DNA of 64,000 nucleotides from Spirosoma fluviale (GTDB lineage Bacteria > Bacteroidota > Bacteroidia > Cytophagales > Spirosomataceae), in the NCBI RefSeq assembly GCF_900230225.1, contig NZ_OCNH01000006.1, positions 1 to 64,000 on the forward strand, written 5' to 3'. Under the pieces are notes generated by a model. It was given only the letters and a program-made list of their open reading frames with translations. It made no database searches and was not told the origin of the DNA. Both the position numbers and the translations under genes were made by a program. Below are positions 54,801 through 62,738 of the stretch, piece by piece; the stretch's first letter is position 1, and every line of letters starts with the position of its first letter.

Positions 54801-57800
54801 GCCGCTACACACTGGGTGAATACGTGGCCGAGGTCACCGTTACGGATGCCAATGGGGAGACTGTAAAGGAGCGGGCCTTTTTCGCCATTGTCAACGATAA
54901 ACAGCCTACGGCATCGGCCCGGCCGGAGAATTGGGTACAGGTACGAAAAGCCACCGCCGAACCCGGAGAGGAAGCCGTTTTCTGGGTGGGTAACGGTCAG
55001 CCGTCCTGGATCTTGATGAGCGTTGAAGAAAATCAGACGATTGTGCGGAACGAGTGGCTGAAAACCGATGGTCGGCCCCGCCGTATCGCTATCCCCGTCA
55101 CCGAAAAACAGCGGGGCGGCTTTGCCGTGCATTTCGCTATGGTACAGAATGGGCGATTGTCTGAAAAATCGCAGACGATTGCTGTGCCGTTTACCAACAA
55201 AGAATTACACATCGAAACGCAGACCTTCCGCAGTAAACTCAAGCCCGGTGAGCGGGAGCAGTGGACGTTGAAAATCAGTGGCCTGGGTAAGTCACCTGCC
55301 GAGTTTGTCGCCACCTTGTACGATGCCTCGCTCGATGTATTCGACCGGCTCGACTGGCCGACATCGTTTTACCAACCTTATTCACTGGCTTTCGGTAATT
55401 GGGAGTCGCAGGCATTTGGTGTGCAGGGCAGTCAGGTGATTGCGTACCGGTATCGCCCGCAACCCCCGGTGCCTGTGCGTCAGTACGACCAACTAGGCTG
55501 GCTGGGATATCGGTTCAGTGTTTATGGAAGTCACCCGTTTGGACTGTCTCCATTACAGATAACCAACGATGCCATTCGGGTGAACGTCAGTCGGACAGAG
55601 AAAACGATTACCGGAACGGCGAAATTCAAAGATGGTTCGGCCGTAGCGGGACTTAGTGTGTTGGTAGAAGGAACAACTTTTGGAGCCAGTACGGATGCAA
55701 AAGGGAGGTTTTCGATCAATACAATTCCGGTCAGTAAAGACGTGACGCTAATCTTCTCTTTCATTGGCTACAAGACGCAGGAAGTTGTGTTTACGCAAAA
55801 GTCGAAGTCGTTTCAGTTGTTGCCCGATGCCATGGCGCTGAGCGAAGTCGTCGTGACCGGATACGGTACGCTAAGAAGGAAGGATGTAACAGGAGCCGTA
55901 GCGATGGTAGCTCCTATGCCGGATGGAATTGTTGAACTTAAAGAGGCTGTCGCTGCGGAATCAATAACCGCTTATGGCAAAGATGCCTCTAAACCGACTC
56001 CTCAACCTGTCATTAACCCCCGCAAAAACTTCAACGAAACGGCGTTTTTTATCCCGCAAATGCAGACGGATAAAGAGGGGCGGGTGGTGCTCAAATTTAC
56101 CATGCCCGAAGCCCTCACGCGCTGGCGGCTGTTGGCCTTTGCGCATACCAAAGACCTGAAAACGGGTACCCTAGAGCGGGAAATTATCACCCAGAAAGAG
56201 CTGATGATCACAGCCAACGCCCCCCGCTTCTTCCGCGAAGGTGACACCATCCGCGTGACGGCCCGAATCAACAACCTGAGCGATAAAACCTTACCCGTAA
56301 CAGCCACGCTGGCACTGCTGGACGCCCTAACCGGCGAACCGATTCATCAGAAACTTAAGCTGAGCAATCCGCAGACGAGCGTTTCCGTTGCCGCCGGAAA
56401 GGGACAGGCCGTGGGCTGGACGCTGGTAATTCCAGCCGGACTGGAAACTGTCACCTGCCGCCTGACGGCCCAATCGGGGAGTTTTACGGATGGCGAAGAG
56501 TTTACCGTACCCGTGTTGCCCAACCGGATGCTCGTGACCGATACGAAACCGTTCTGGGTGAATGGCAAAGAAACAAAGACGTTTACCCTGAAGCCGTTGA
56601 CCAATCTGAACCCGGAGCTACCCGTTCAGCACGAGCGGTTAACGATCGAGGTGACCAGCAACCCGAGCTGGTACGCGCTGCAATCGCTACCGTACCTGAT
56701 GGAGTACCGCTACGAATGCGCCGAGCAATTGTTTAGTCGGTTATACGCCAATAGTCTGGCCGCGCATATTGTAGGTAGTAAACCCGCCTTTAAACAGGTA
56801 ATTGCCGAATGGCAGAAAAACCCGCCACGAAGCCCGCTTCAGTCGAACGAAGAGTTAAAAGCCGTGACGCTGGAAAACTCGCCCTGGCTGGCCGAGGCCC
56901 ACTCTGAAGCCGAACGGCAGGCCAAGCTGGGCCAGTTGCTGGATGCCAATCGCATGGCGAGCGAGCAAATCCAGACGTTAGAGAAATTGAAGCAGTTACA
57001 AACAGCGGGCGGTGGCTTCCGTTGGTTTGGCGGCATGGAGCCGAATTTGTCCATAACCCTGCATATTCTGAGCGGCCTGGGCCATTTAAAGAAATTAGGC
57101 GTTCAATTCCCGACTGAGCTACAAGCCGATTTGACCGACATGCAAACCCGCGCCATCCAGTATGCCGACGCTGAAATGAAGCAATGGTTTGTCGAACAGA
57201 AAAAGATAGACGCGCAGCAGAAAGGGAAGGTCGTTGGCGGGTGGTACTTCTCCGCCACGCAATATCTGTACGCCCGTAGTTTTTACCTCGACAAACCAGT
57301 CGATAGTGGTGTGCTGGCTTACCTGAAGCAGCACATGGCCAGTAACTGGCTCGCGCAAAGTTTACAGGGGCAAGCGCTGTCGGCGATGGCGCTCAACCGG
57401 TTTGGCGATACCAAAACGGCGGCCGGTATTCTGCAATCCCTGCTCGAACGGTCGAAGATGTCTGAAGAAATGGGCTTGTACTGGCCCGACAACGTAAGCG
57501 GATTGAGTTGGTACCAAACGCCCATCGAAACACAGGCGTACCTGATCGAGATGGTTGACGAAGTGGGGTACTCCCCTCAGGGACTGGCTTGTTTTGAGTG
57601 GATGGGCCAGCAGTCGAAGCGGACGCTGGGGCCTGCGATCATCGTCGACGAAATGAAACGCTGGCTCCTTCGGCAGAAACAAACCCAGTCGTGGTCATCC
57701 ACCAAAGCCACGACCGAAGCCATTTATGCGCTTTTGCTACGGGGCAGCGACTGGCTCGGAACGGGCGTAAACACCCAGGTGAGTCTCGGCGGGAAGTCGA

Positions 57801-58402
57801 TCCAAAGCCGCGTGTCGAAAGCCGATGTCATTACAGGTTATGAAAAAGTGACCTATGCGGCTACGGAGATCAAGCCGGAAATGGGCGCAATTCAGATCAC
57901 GAAAACCAGCGATGGTCCGGCCTGGGGTGCTTTATACTGGCAGCATTTCGAACCGCTCGATCAGGTGATGCCGGGTAGCGCGGGCTTATCGGTCCAGAAA
58001 ACGCTCTACGTGCAACGCGACTCGCCGAGCGGTCCAGTAATCTCAACGGTAGCATCGCAATCGGCCCTCAAACCCGGTGATCTGGTCAAAGTCCGGCTCA
58101 TCCTCAAAACCGACCGGGCGATGGAATATGTCCATTTGAAAGACGGTCGGGCGTCGGGTTTCGAACCCGTAGCGGCACTATCGGGCTACAAATACCAAAA
58201 CGGACTCGGCTATTACGAATCCCCCCGCGACGCCAGCACCGATTTCTTCATGAGTTACCTGCCCGTAGGGACGCACGTGTTCGAATATGACCTGCGCGTG
58301 GCCCAGTCCGGCGATTTCTCGGCGGGTGTCGCTACGGTTCAGTGTTTCTACGCGCCCGAGTTCTCAGCCCATTCGGCTGGGGAGCGGGTGAAGGTAAAGT
58401 AG
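51893..58402 (+). CDS. alpha-2-macroglobulin-family protein with thioester motif and inserted SusC-like segment
   Basis: The 2169-residue exported protein (signal MNAYWSFFFVLVAMAASA) has an N-terminal helical region to about residue 480. Macroglobulin domains follow, including MG2 (DRAIYRPGQPIYVKGLLYNG near residue 645), then the A2M segment (LTRWRLLAFAHTKDL near 1407). The thioester motif is YECAEQLF with Cys about 1609. The helical thioester domain and a receptor-binding-like C-terminus close it. Unusually, residues about 1237-1335 form a carboxypeptidase-regulatory-like domain (TITGTAKFKDGSAVAGLSVL) followed by EVVVTGYGTLRRKDVTGA, the junction typical of SusC/RagA receptors. It probably traps proteases in the periplasm or at the surface. 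It has no lipobox and no pbpC partner beside it. Confidence 0.92.
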   Translation: MNAYWSFFFVLVAMAASAQNRPQPNYTRDWKRADSLVAKGLPKSALDIANRIYKEAKVQKNYPQVARAAMARQVFRSYSDEDSYVELVRSLQIDIQDTPEPAKSVLQSVLADIYWQYFQQNRYKFYNRATIGRANPSRATIGKVATGKPSSGSTAPSVVPNDSTATDFTTWDAPHLIEVITAAYRTSVQDKALLQKTPITDYDVLIDKGDADARPLRPTLYDLLAHRAIGFFQNTEPDLLKPVFKFELNQPSYLAGPSEFTKLTIQSQDSLSGRYQALLLYQQLLAFHLSDANPDALVDVDALRLAFVHRHSVLPDKDALFQQTLEKQITMYKGKSAEAIYAYQLAEFLTNQGGIVRPLDDTDDPDPAKPNPFRWNRKRAADLCRDLIKRFPNTLARKQADALLTQLLAASYSTQVEQVNTPEKPFRALVNYQNTPKITYRIIRLPLADVRQPYNQVENTDEQRRRRIGRWLKRPSVIETSVVLPDDGDLNSHSVEIPIAGLPVGQYVLLLTSENSFSETSENLQLSLFTVSALSYLVRQDNRSDKTQTLFVMNRLTGEPIPNASVTLVDVENFRLTNTKKSFMTDAAGLLALPDSETPTAQRFGYLIASGRDTLLSGTLYNYRNPPQQEREETYARLFTDRAIYRPGQPIYVKGLLYNGKMNQYAVLAGEEVDVEFLDQNGERIAEKTLKTNEFGTFEASFTAPVGRLTGNMTIRTSDGSTGIRVEEYKRPTFEVKVDPIKESFKLEQTVTLSASAKTFSGAVVDGAEVRYRVVRSLQPRWEWWYGYRTGGRPVSQAEIASGTAQTDAQGNVRITFPATPDREQSRESNPVFDFNVTIDVTDRAGETRSATKTLRIGYSAIQVSLAIPPQIESNAPATFPVNITNQSGEKVAAKGQLTVYRLQPPARPLRNRLWSRPDRQFLSRDEFERLFPNDLYANENDPRYWPKGDVVQQQSITSPADSLVKADLSRYTLGEYVAEVTVTDANGETVKERAFFAIVNDKQPTASARPENWVQVRKATAEPGEEAVFWVGNGQPSWILMSVEENQTIVRNEWLKTDGRPRRIAIPVTEKQRGGFAVHFAMVQNGRLSEKSQTIAVPFTNKELHIETQTFRSKLKPGEREQWTLKISGLGKSPAEFVATLYDASLDVFDRLDWPTSFYQPYSLAFGNWESQAFGVQGSQVIAYRYRPQPPVPVRQYDQLGWLGYRFSVYGSHPFGLSPLQITNDAIRVNVSRTEKTITGTAKFKDGSAVAGLSVLVEGTTFGASTDAKGRFSINTIPVSKDVTLIFSFIGYKTQEVVFTQKSKSFQLLPDAMALSEVVVTGYGTLRRKDVTGAVAMVAPMPDGIVELKEAVAAESITAYGKDASKPTPQPVINPRKNFNETAFFIPQMQTDKEGRVVLKFTMPEALTRWRLLAFAHTKDLKTGTLEREIITQKELMITANAPRFFREGDTIRVTARINNLSDKTLPVTATLALLDALTGEPIHQKLKLSNPQTSVSVAAGKGQAVGWTLVIPAGLETVTCRLTAQSGSFTDGEEFTVPVLPNRMLVTDTKPFWVNGKETKTFTLKPLTNLNPELPVQHERLTIEVTSNPSWYALQSLPYLMEYRYECAEQLFSRLYANSLAAHIVGSKPAFKQVIAEWQKNPPRSPLQSNEELKAVTLENSPWLAEAHSEAERQAKLGQLLDANRMASEQIQTLEKLKQLQTAGGGFRWFGGMEPNLSITLHILSGLGHLKKLGVQFPTELQADLTDMQTRAIQYADAEMKQWFVEQKKIDAQQKGKVVGGWYFSATQYLYARSFYLDKPVDSGVLAYLKQHMASNWLAQSLQGQALSAMALNRFGDTKTAAGILQSLLERSKMSEEMGLYWPDNVSGLSWYQTPIETQAYLIEMVDEVGYSPQGLACFEWMGQQSKRTLGPAIIVDEMKRWLLRQKQTQSWSSTKATTEAIYALLLRGSDWLGTGVNTQVSLGGKSIQSRVSKADVITGYEKVTYAATEIKPEMGAIQITKTSDGPAWGALYWQHFEPLDQVMPGSAGLSVQKTLYVQRDSPSGPVISTVASQSALKPGDLVKVRLILKTDRAMEYVHLKDGRASGFEPVAALSGYKYQNGLGYYESPRDASTDFFMSYLPVGTHVFEYDLRVAQSGDFSAGVATVQCFYAPEFSAHSAGERVKVK

Positions 58403-58424
58403 GGCGGGCGGGTTTCCATCTGCG

Positions 58425-58802
58425 CTACTCAAGAATGGCAATGGCTTCCAGTTCAATGCCAAAGCCATAATGAAGCGGATTGCACGGCACCACCGAACGG
58501 GCCGGGCGATGGTCGCCGAAGAATTGGGCATACACCTGATTGACCGCGCCCCAGGCATTAATATCAGCAATAAAGACGGTTACTTTCAGGACCTTGTTTC
58601 GCTGGCTGCCCGCTGCCTTTAGAATAGCGTCGAGGTTGGCCAGAATCTGTTCGGTCTGTTCGGCAATCGTGGCGTTGGTTAGTTTCTCACCGGCGGGCGT
58701 AATGGGCAGAATGCCGGATAAATAGACCTGCCCGTTATGGACAGCGGCCTGCGAGTAATGTCCACCCGGTACGGGGGCATTTGGGGTTTCAATGAAGGTC
58801 AT
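58425..58802 (-). CDS. RidA-family enamine/imine deaminase
   Basis: The 125-residue protein has the RidA pattern: GHYSQAAVHNGQVYLSGILPI at the start, ANLDAILKAAGSQRNKVLKVTVFIAD in the middle, and the substrate-binding Arg in RPARSVVPC near residue 104. Family members hydrolyse reactive 2-aminoacrylate. The usual C-terminal Glu is in IELEAIA. It lies downstream of a large palindrome and near the tryptophan genes. Confidence 0.9.
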   Translation of the reverse strand: MTFIETPNAPVPGGHYSQAAVHNGQVYLSGILPITPAGEKLTNATIAEQTEQILANLDAILKAAGSQRNKVLKVTVFIADINAWGAVNQVYAQFFGDHRPARSVVPCNPLHYGFGIELEAIAILE

Positions 58803-58848
58803 AAAAGTTGACGACTAAGTGTAGTTTGAGCAATGAGGGGTGGTAGTT

Positions 58849-58921
58849 GTAACGGGTGATTGGATAAAATAAACGCCATATCTTGAAGATATGGCGTTTA
58901 TTTTATCCAATCACCCGTTAC
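58849..58921. repeat. 73-base perfect palindrome (36-bp arms, 1-base centre)
   Basis: Arms 58849-58884 and 58886-58921 are exact complements around a single G. It sits between the holin-family gene and ridA, both on the minus strand. There is no internal tetraloop hairpin as in REP units and no strong T tract. It may terminate the upstream gene or be a remnant of a mobile repeat. Confidence 0.85.
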
Positions 58922-58937
58922 CGGGAAACGTAATTAA

Positions 58938-59273
58938 TTAAACAATCGCGTCGATCAGCGAAGTCACTATGGAAACGACAATACTGAAAAGTAGTGCCGC
59001 GATAAATCCGGTAACGTGAAAATTAGGAATCAGGTAAGCCGTCAGATAGACCATCAGCACGTTGAGCACCAGCAAAAATAGACCAAGCGTGACAATCGTG
59101 ATTGGAATGGTCAATACCGTCAGGATTGGTTTGATGAAGGCGTTTAGAAAGCCCAGCACAATCGCCACAATCAGGTACGTACCGGCACCACCTGTTACAG
59201 AAACGCCGGGAATAAAATACGCGGCTACCCAAACGGCAACTGCGCTGATAAGAATACGGATAATCAGGCCCAT
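58938..59273 (-). CDS. phage-holin-family-IV-like small membrane protein
   Basis: The 111-residue protein is almost wholly hydrophobic, with about four membrane helices and the family segment LGFLNAFIKPILTVLTIPITIVTLGLFLLVLNV. These proteins are called phage holin family 4 (PF04020-like) but are common chromosomal genes. No phage genes are nearby, so a lysis function is unlikely. It lies about 100 bases after hisIE. Confidence 0.87.
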   Translation of the reverse strand: MGLIIRILISAVAVWVAAYFIPGVSVTGGAGTYLIVAIVLGFLNAFIKPILTVLTIPITIVTLGLFLLVLNVLMVYLTAYLIPNFHVTGFIAALLFSIVVSIVTSLIDAIV

Positions 59274-59370
59274 GAATGATAGGGGGTTAAATGATCAATA
59301 AGTACGGTTCCAAGGTGCGGTACGGGCCCGCCAGACAGGGAACTCGGAATCTTGAACATGAAACCGGTTT

Positions 59371-59979
59371 CTATTGTTTGACGTGGCGCGACTGCAACAC
59401 GGCAACAATATCGTCTAAATTCATATTTTTCTGCTCCAGCAAGACCAGAAAATGAAATAACAAGTCGGCGGCTTCCCCTTTGAAGAGGTCGTCGTTGTCG
59501 TCTTTGGCTTCGATCACCAGTTCAACGGCTTCTTCGCCCACTTTCTGCGCGATCTTGTTGACACCCCGTTCGAACAGGCTGGCCGTATATGATTTGTCGG
59601 ATGGATTCACCTTCCGGTCGTGGATAATGCTTTGCAGGTAGTTCAGAAACTGCCCTTTGCCCTGATTGACCTCATCGAAACACGTATCGGCACCGGTATG
59701 GCAGGTTGGTCCAGCGGGAGCCGATTTGATCAGTAGCGTGTCACCATCGCAGTCGATCAGGATTTCCCGAACGTGCAGGAAATTATTGGACGTTTCGCCC
59801 TTGGTCCAGAGCCGTTGTTTGCTTCGGCTGAAAAACGTCACGACGTTTTCGGCAACGGTTTTGTCGTAAGCCTCGCGGTTCATATACCCCAGCATCAGGA
59901 CTTTACCCGTTTCGGCATCCTGTATCACCGCCGGAATGAGGCCGTCGGGGGACTTATCAAAGTTAATCTCGGAATTCAT
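59371..59979 (-). CDS. hisIE: bifunctional phosphoribosyl-AMP cyclohydrolase / phosphoribosyl-ATP diphosphatase
   Basis: The 202-residue protein fuses HisI (VLMLGYMNREAYDKT, FFSRSKQRLWTKGETSNN, and the metal ligands DCDGDTLL, CHTGADTCF) to HisE (SYTASLFERGVNKIAQKVGEEAVELVIEAK, LLFHFLVLLE). It carries out steps two and three of histidine synthesis. Here it lies 16 bases after trpA instead of in a histidine operon, so histidine and tryptophan genes share a transcript. Confidence 0.94.
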   Translation of the reverse strand: MNSEINFDKSPDGLIPAVIQDAETGKVLMLGYMNREAYDKTVAENVVTFFSRSKQRLWTKGETSNNFLHVREILIDCDGDTLLIKSAPAGPTCHTGADTCFDEVNQGKGQFLNYLQSIIHDRKVNPSDKSYTASLFERGVNKIAQKVGEEAVELVIEAKDDNDDLFKGEAADLLFHFLVLLEQKNMNLDDIVAVLQSRHVKQ

Positions 59980-59995
59980 GCCGCAAAGGTAGTCG

Positions 59996-60802
59996 TTACG
60001 ACCGAATCGTTTCTACAAAGGCGCGAATGCTCTCGGGCGATGTGCCTTTTTCGGACAAGTGCCGGATAAACGCACTGCCCACAATGGCACCGTTGGCAAA
60101 CTGACTGGCTGTATCAAAGGTCTCGTGATCATTGATACCGAAACCAATCAGACGTGGATTGCGCAGGTTCATGGCCTTGATCCGCTCGAAGTATGTCTTC
60201 ATGGTGGCGCTAACGCCTTTTACGGAGCCCGTGATGCTGGCCGAAGAAACCATGTAAATGAATCCGTCTGACTCGGTATCAATAAATCGAATACGGGCCT
60301 CGGTGGTTTGGGGCGTAATTAGATGGACGTTCAAAATGCCATACTTGCGGAACGTCGGCGCGTATTCTTCCAGAAACAAATCCAGCGGAAGGTCGGGCAG
60401 AATCACGCCATCGACACCCACTTCCTGACATTTCTGACAGAAATTCTCCACGCCAAACTGGAGTACCGGATTAATGTACCCCATCAGCAGAATGGGCACC
60501 GTAATGGGTTCACCATGCGTGTCATTCCGGCAATCGGCCAGTTGGGCGAAAAGCGTTTTGATCGACATGCCATTGTCCAGCGCCACGCCGTTGCTTTGCT
60601 GAATGGTTTCGCCATCGGCAACGGGGTCGGAGTAGGGCATGCCGATTTCAACAATGTCCACGCCAGCGGTCTGAAGGCCCCGCAGAATGGTTGTGGTATC
60701 GTTGAGATTCGGGTATCCGGCCGTAAAATATACGTTCAAAAGCCGCTCGCTTTTGTGCGAGAAGAGGCTGGTGATGCGGTTTTGAGTAAGTTCCTGGGTC
60801 AT
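59996..60802 (-). CDS. trpA: tryptophan synthase alpha chain
   Basis: The 268-residue TIM-barrel protein cleaves indole-glycerol phosphate to indole. Catalytic Glu and Asp lie in VDIVEIGMPYSDPVADG, and GVDGVILPDLPL and LIGFGINDHETF are family motifs. ATG at 60802 is preferred; the frame extends upstream to 60874, but that part is the REP-like repeat and not conserved coding. hisIE follows 16 bases later. Confidence 0.95.
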   Translation of the reverse strand: MTQELTQNRITSLFSHKSERLLNVYFTAGYPNLNDTTTILRGLQTAGVDIVEIGMPYSDPVADGETIQQSNGVALDNGMSIKTLFAQLADCRNDTHGEPITVPILLMGYINPVLQFGVENFCQKCQEVGVDGVILPDLPLDLFLEEYAPTFRKYGILNVHLITPQTTEARIRFIDTESDGFIYMVSSASITGSVKGVSATMKTYFERIKAMNLRNPRLIGFGINDHETFDTASQFANGAIVGSAFIRHLSEKGTSPESIRAFVETIRS

Positions 60803-60804
60803 TG

Positions 60805-60865
60805 GTAGTGCGGGTGGGAACCCGCAATTATTGTCAATCATGTTGCGGGTTCCCACCCGCACTAC
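60805..60865. repeat. REP-like composite element inside the trp operon (GTAG + hairpin, inverted pair)
   Basis: Perfect 23-base arms (60805-60827 and 60843-60865) flank a 15-base loop. Each arm is GTAG followed by TGCGGGT-GGGA-ACCCGCA, a hairpin with a GGGA tetraloop. It occupies almost the whole trpB-trpA gap, where the two genes are usually tightly coupled. Confidence 0.82.
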
Positions 60866-60873
60866 TGCGTGCA

Positions 60874-62073
60874 CTACAAAAACTTCGAGTATGTGCTTAA
60901 GTCTTTATCGCCACGGCCGGAGAGGCAAACCACCACGACATCGTCGGCGTTGAGGTTCATTTTCTCCAGAGCAGCCAGCGCGTGGGCTGTTTCCAGCGCC
61001 GGAATGATGCCTTCGAGTTTGCTGAGCTGGAAACCGGCCTGTAGAGCTTCATCGTCCGTAATGGCGTAGAAGTCGCCCCGGCCCGATTCGAACAGGTGCG
61101 CGTGAAGCGGACCAATGCCGGGATAGTCCAGACCCGCCGAGATCGAATACGGCTCTGTTACCTGACCGTCTTCGGTCTGCATCAGAATGGTACGGCTTCC
61201 GTGCAACACGCCTGGCTTGCCCAGTGCCGTTGTCGCGGCCGAATGTCCCGTGCTGATACCCTGGCCAGCGGCTTCGGCGGCTACAAGCCGTACTGTTGGC
61301 TCGTTCAGGTAATGATAGAAAGCACCGGCGGCATTGCTGCCACCACCTACGCAGGCCACCATATAATCGGGGTTTTCGCTACCCGTTTTGGCGAACAACT
61401 GCTTCTTCACTTCTTCGGAAATAACCGACTGGAACCGCGCCACCATATCCGGGTAGGGGTGAGGTCCCACCACCGAACCGATGATGTAGTGCGTATCGAC
61501 GGGGTTGTTTATCCAGTGGCGCATGGCTTCGTTGGTAGCGTCTTTGAGCGTCTGGCTGCCCGACGTGGCCGGTACAACTTTTGCCCCCAGCATCCGCATC
61601 CGGTCGACGTTGGGTTTCTGCCGCTCCATGTCGATGCTGCCCATGTATACAATGCACTCCAGGCCCATCAGGGCACAAACCGTTGCCGTTGCCACGCCAT
61701 GCTGACCAGCGCCCGTTTCAGCCACGATCCGTTGCTTGCCGAGCCGTTGCGCGACCAGAATCTGACCAATGGTGTTGTTGATCTTGTGCGCTCCCGTATG
61801 ACACAGGTCTTCGCGTTTGAGGTAAATCGTAGCTCCGATATGCGCGGACAGACGTTTCGCCAGAAACAAGGGCGTTGGCCGACCAACATATTCTTCGAGC
61901 AACTGCCAGAACTCCGCCTGAAACGCCGGATCGGCGATGATGTTGAGGTAGTTCTGCCGGAGCTCTTCAACATTAGGGTAGAGCATTTCGGGGATGAAGG
62001 CGCCACCAAAGTGGCCGTAAAAGCCTTTATCAGATACCTCAAATGAGGTTTGTGGTTCAAGAGTGGTTTGCAT
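60874..62073 (-). CDS. trpB: tryptophan synthase beta chain
   Basis: The 399-residue PLP enzyme condenses indole with serine. The PLP lysine is in CHTGAHKINN and the phosphate site in CVGGGSNAAG. EYVGRPTPL and ETGAGQHGVATAT are family signatures. The first ATG is at 62073; an upstream TTG at 62082 overlaps the PIN toxin stop. The ATG begins five bases after that stop, suggesting coupling. Confidence 0.95.
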   Translation of the reverse strand: MQTTLEPQTSFEVSDKGFYGHFGGAFIPEMLYPNVEELRQNYLNIIADPAFQAEFWQLLEEYVGRPTPLFLAKRLSAHIGATIYLKREDLCHTGAHKINNTIGQILVAQRLGKQRIVAETGAGQHGVATATVCALMGLECIVYMGSIDMERQKPNVDRMRMLGAKVVPATSGSQTLKDATNEAMRHWINNPVDTHYIIGSVVGPHPYPDMVARFQSVISEEVKKQLFAKTGSENPDYMVACVGGGSNAAGAFYHYLNEPTVRLVAAEAAGQGISTGHSAATTALGKPGVLHGSRTILMQTEDGQVTEPYSISAGLDYPGIGPLHAHLFESGRGDFYAITDDEALQAGFQLSKLEGIIPALETAHALAALEKMNLNADDVVVVCLSGRGDKDLSTYSKFL

Positions 62074-62078
62074 GGTAC

Positions 62079-62471
62079 TCAATGCTTTACTAAGCGTAAG
62101 CCGATGGTCGGCAGGTGATCGAAATCGTTGTCAGTTGTATGTAACTCCATATCTAAATACAGAGCGGTAGCTGCAATCCAAATATCATTTTTGCCCATGT
62201 TACGGGCTGAGGAGTTAAGGGGTGCTGTTTTAAGCTTGCCCTGGCTGAATGCATCAACTTCTGCATAATACCTTACTAATCCACGCGTCACATCGATACT
62301 TGGATAACGAGATATCATATCAAGCATAAAATCTAGCTTTTGTATACCCCAGTCAGATTTCAGGGCGAAAGCTTCTAGCTCACCAATTGTAATAATTGAT
62401 AATATTGTCTTGATTGGTGGCAACTCTTTCCTCCGCACATGAGCTATAAGCATATTTGTGTCGTAGATCAT
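62079..62471 (-). CDS. PIN-domain toxin (VapC-like)
   Basis: The 130-residue protein has the acidic quartet of PIN ribonucleases: Asp4 in IYDTNML, Glu31 in TIGELEAF, Asp96 in MGKNDIWIAA, and Asp114/Asp116 in TTDNDFDHL. VapC toxins usually cleave tRNA or rRNA. It overlaps the upstream antitoxin gene by four bases and ends five bases before trpB, so this toxin-antitoxin pair lies within the trp operon. Confidence 0.85.
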   Translation of the reverse strand: MIYDTNMLIAHVRRKELPPIKTILSIITIGELEAFALKSDWGIQKLDFMLDMISRYPSIDVTRGLVRYYAEVDAFSQGKLKTAPLNSSARNMGKNDIWIAATALYLDMELHTTDNDFDHLPTIGLRLVKH

Positions 62472-62686
62472 ACAGCACCTCTATCTCCTTCTGCTAATAA
62501 TTCGTCCATTCGACGGTTTTCTTCCTCCGTAAATTCAGGAAAAACACGGTTAAACGGTTCTCTCACAGCAGTCGCTTCTAAGAATCGTTCGACACCCCAA
62601 CGCCGAATGTCCTCTGGTTTATAAGAGTTTAATTGCCCCCTTCTCATTGGGGGAATTTCGTCTTCAATCTTTTTGGTCGTTTCCAT
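62468..62686 (-). CDS. putative antitoxin partner of the PIN toxin
   Basis: The 72-residue protein is rich in charged residues, with PPMRRGQLNSYKPEDIRRWG and FPEFTEEENRRMDELLAEGD. Its size, its position directly upstream of a PIN toxin, and a four-base overlap identify it as a likely antitoxin. A clear DNA-binding motif is not visible. It starts 52 bases after trpF. Confidence 0.65.
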   Translation of the reverse strand: METTKKIEDEIPPMRRGQLNSYKPEDIRRWGVERFLEATAVREPFNRVFPEFTEEENRRMDELLAEGDRGAV

Positions 62687-62738
62687 CAGCCTTGTTGTTT
62701 AAGAATGTAACAAGATTTTACTTCTGGCCGTTACCGAC

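Noticed and set aside
58938..59273. Prophage remnant suggested by the holin-family gene
   Set aside because: No other phage genes are present, and this family is a frequent chromosomal membrane protein.
60803..60874. N-terminal extension of trpA by 24 codons
   Set aside because: These codons lie in the REP-like inverted repeat, and the ATG at 60802 matches the family start.
61096..62046. 316-codon open frame opposite trpB
   Set aside because: trpB is intact and conserved over the whole interval, so the antisense frame is spurious.
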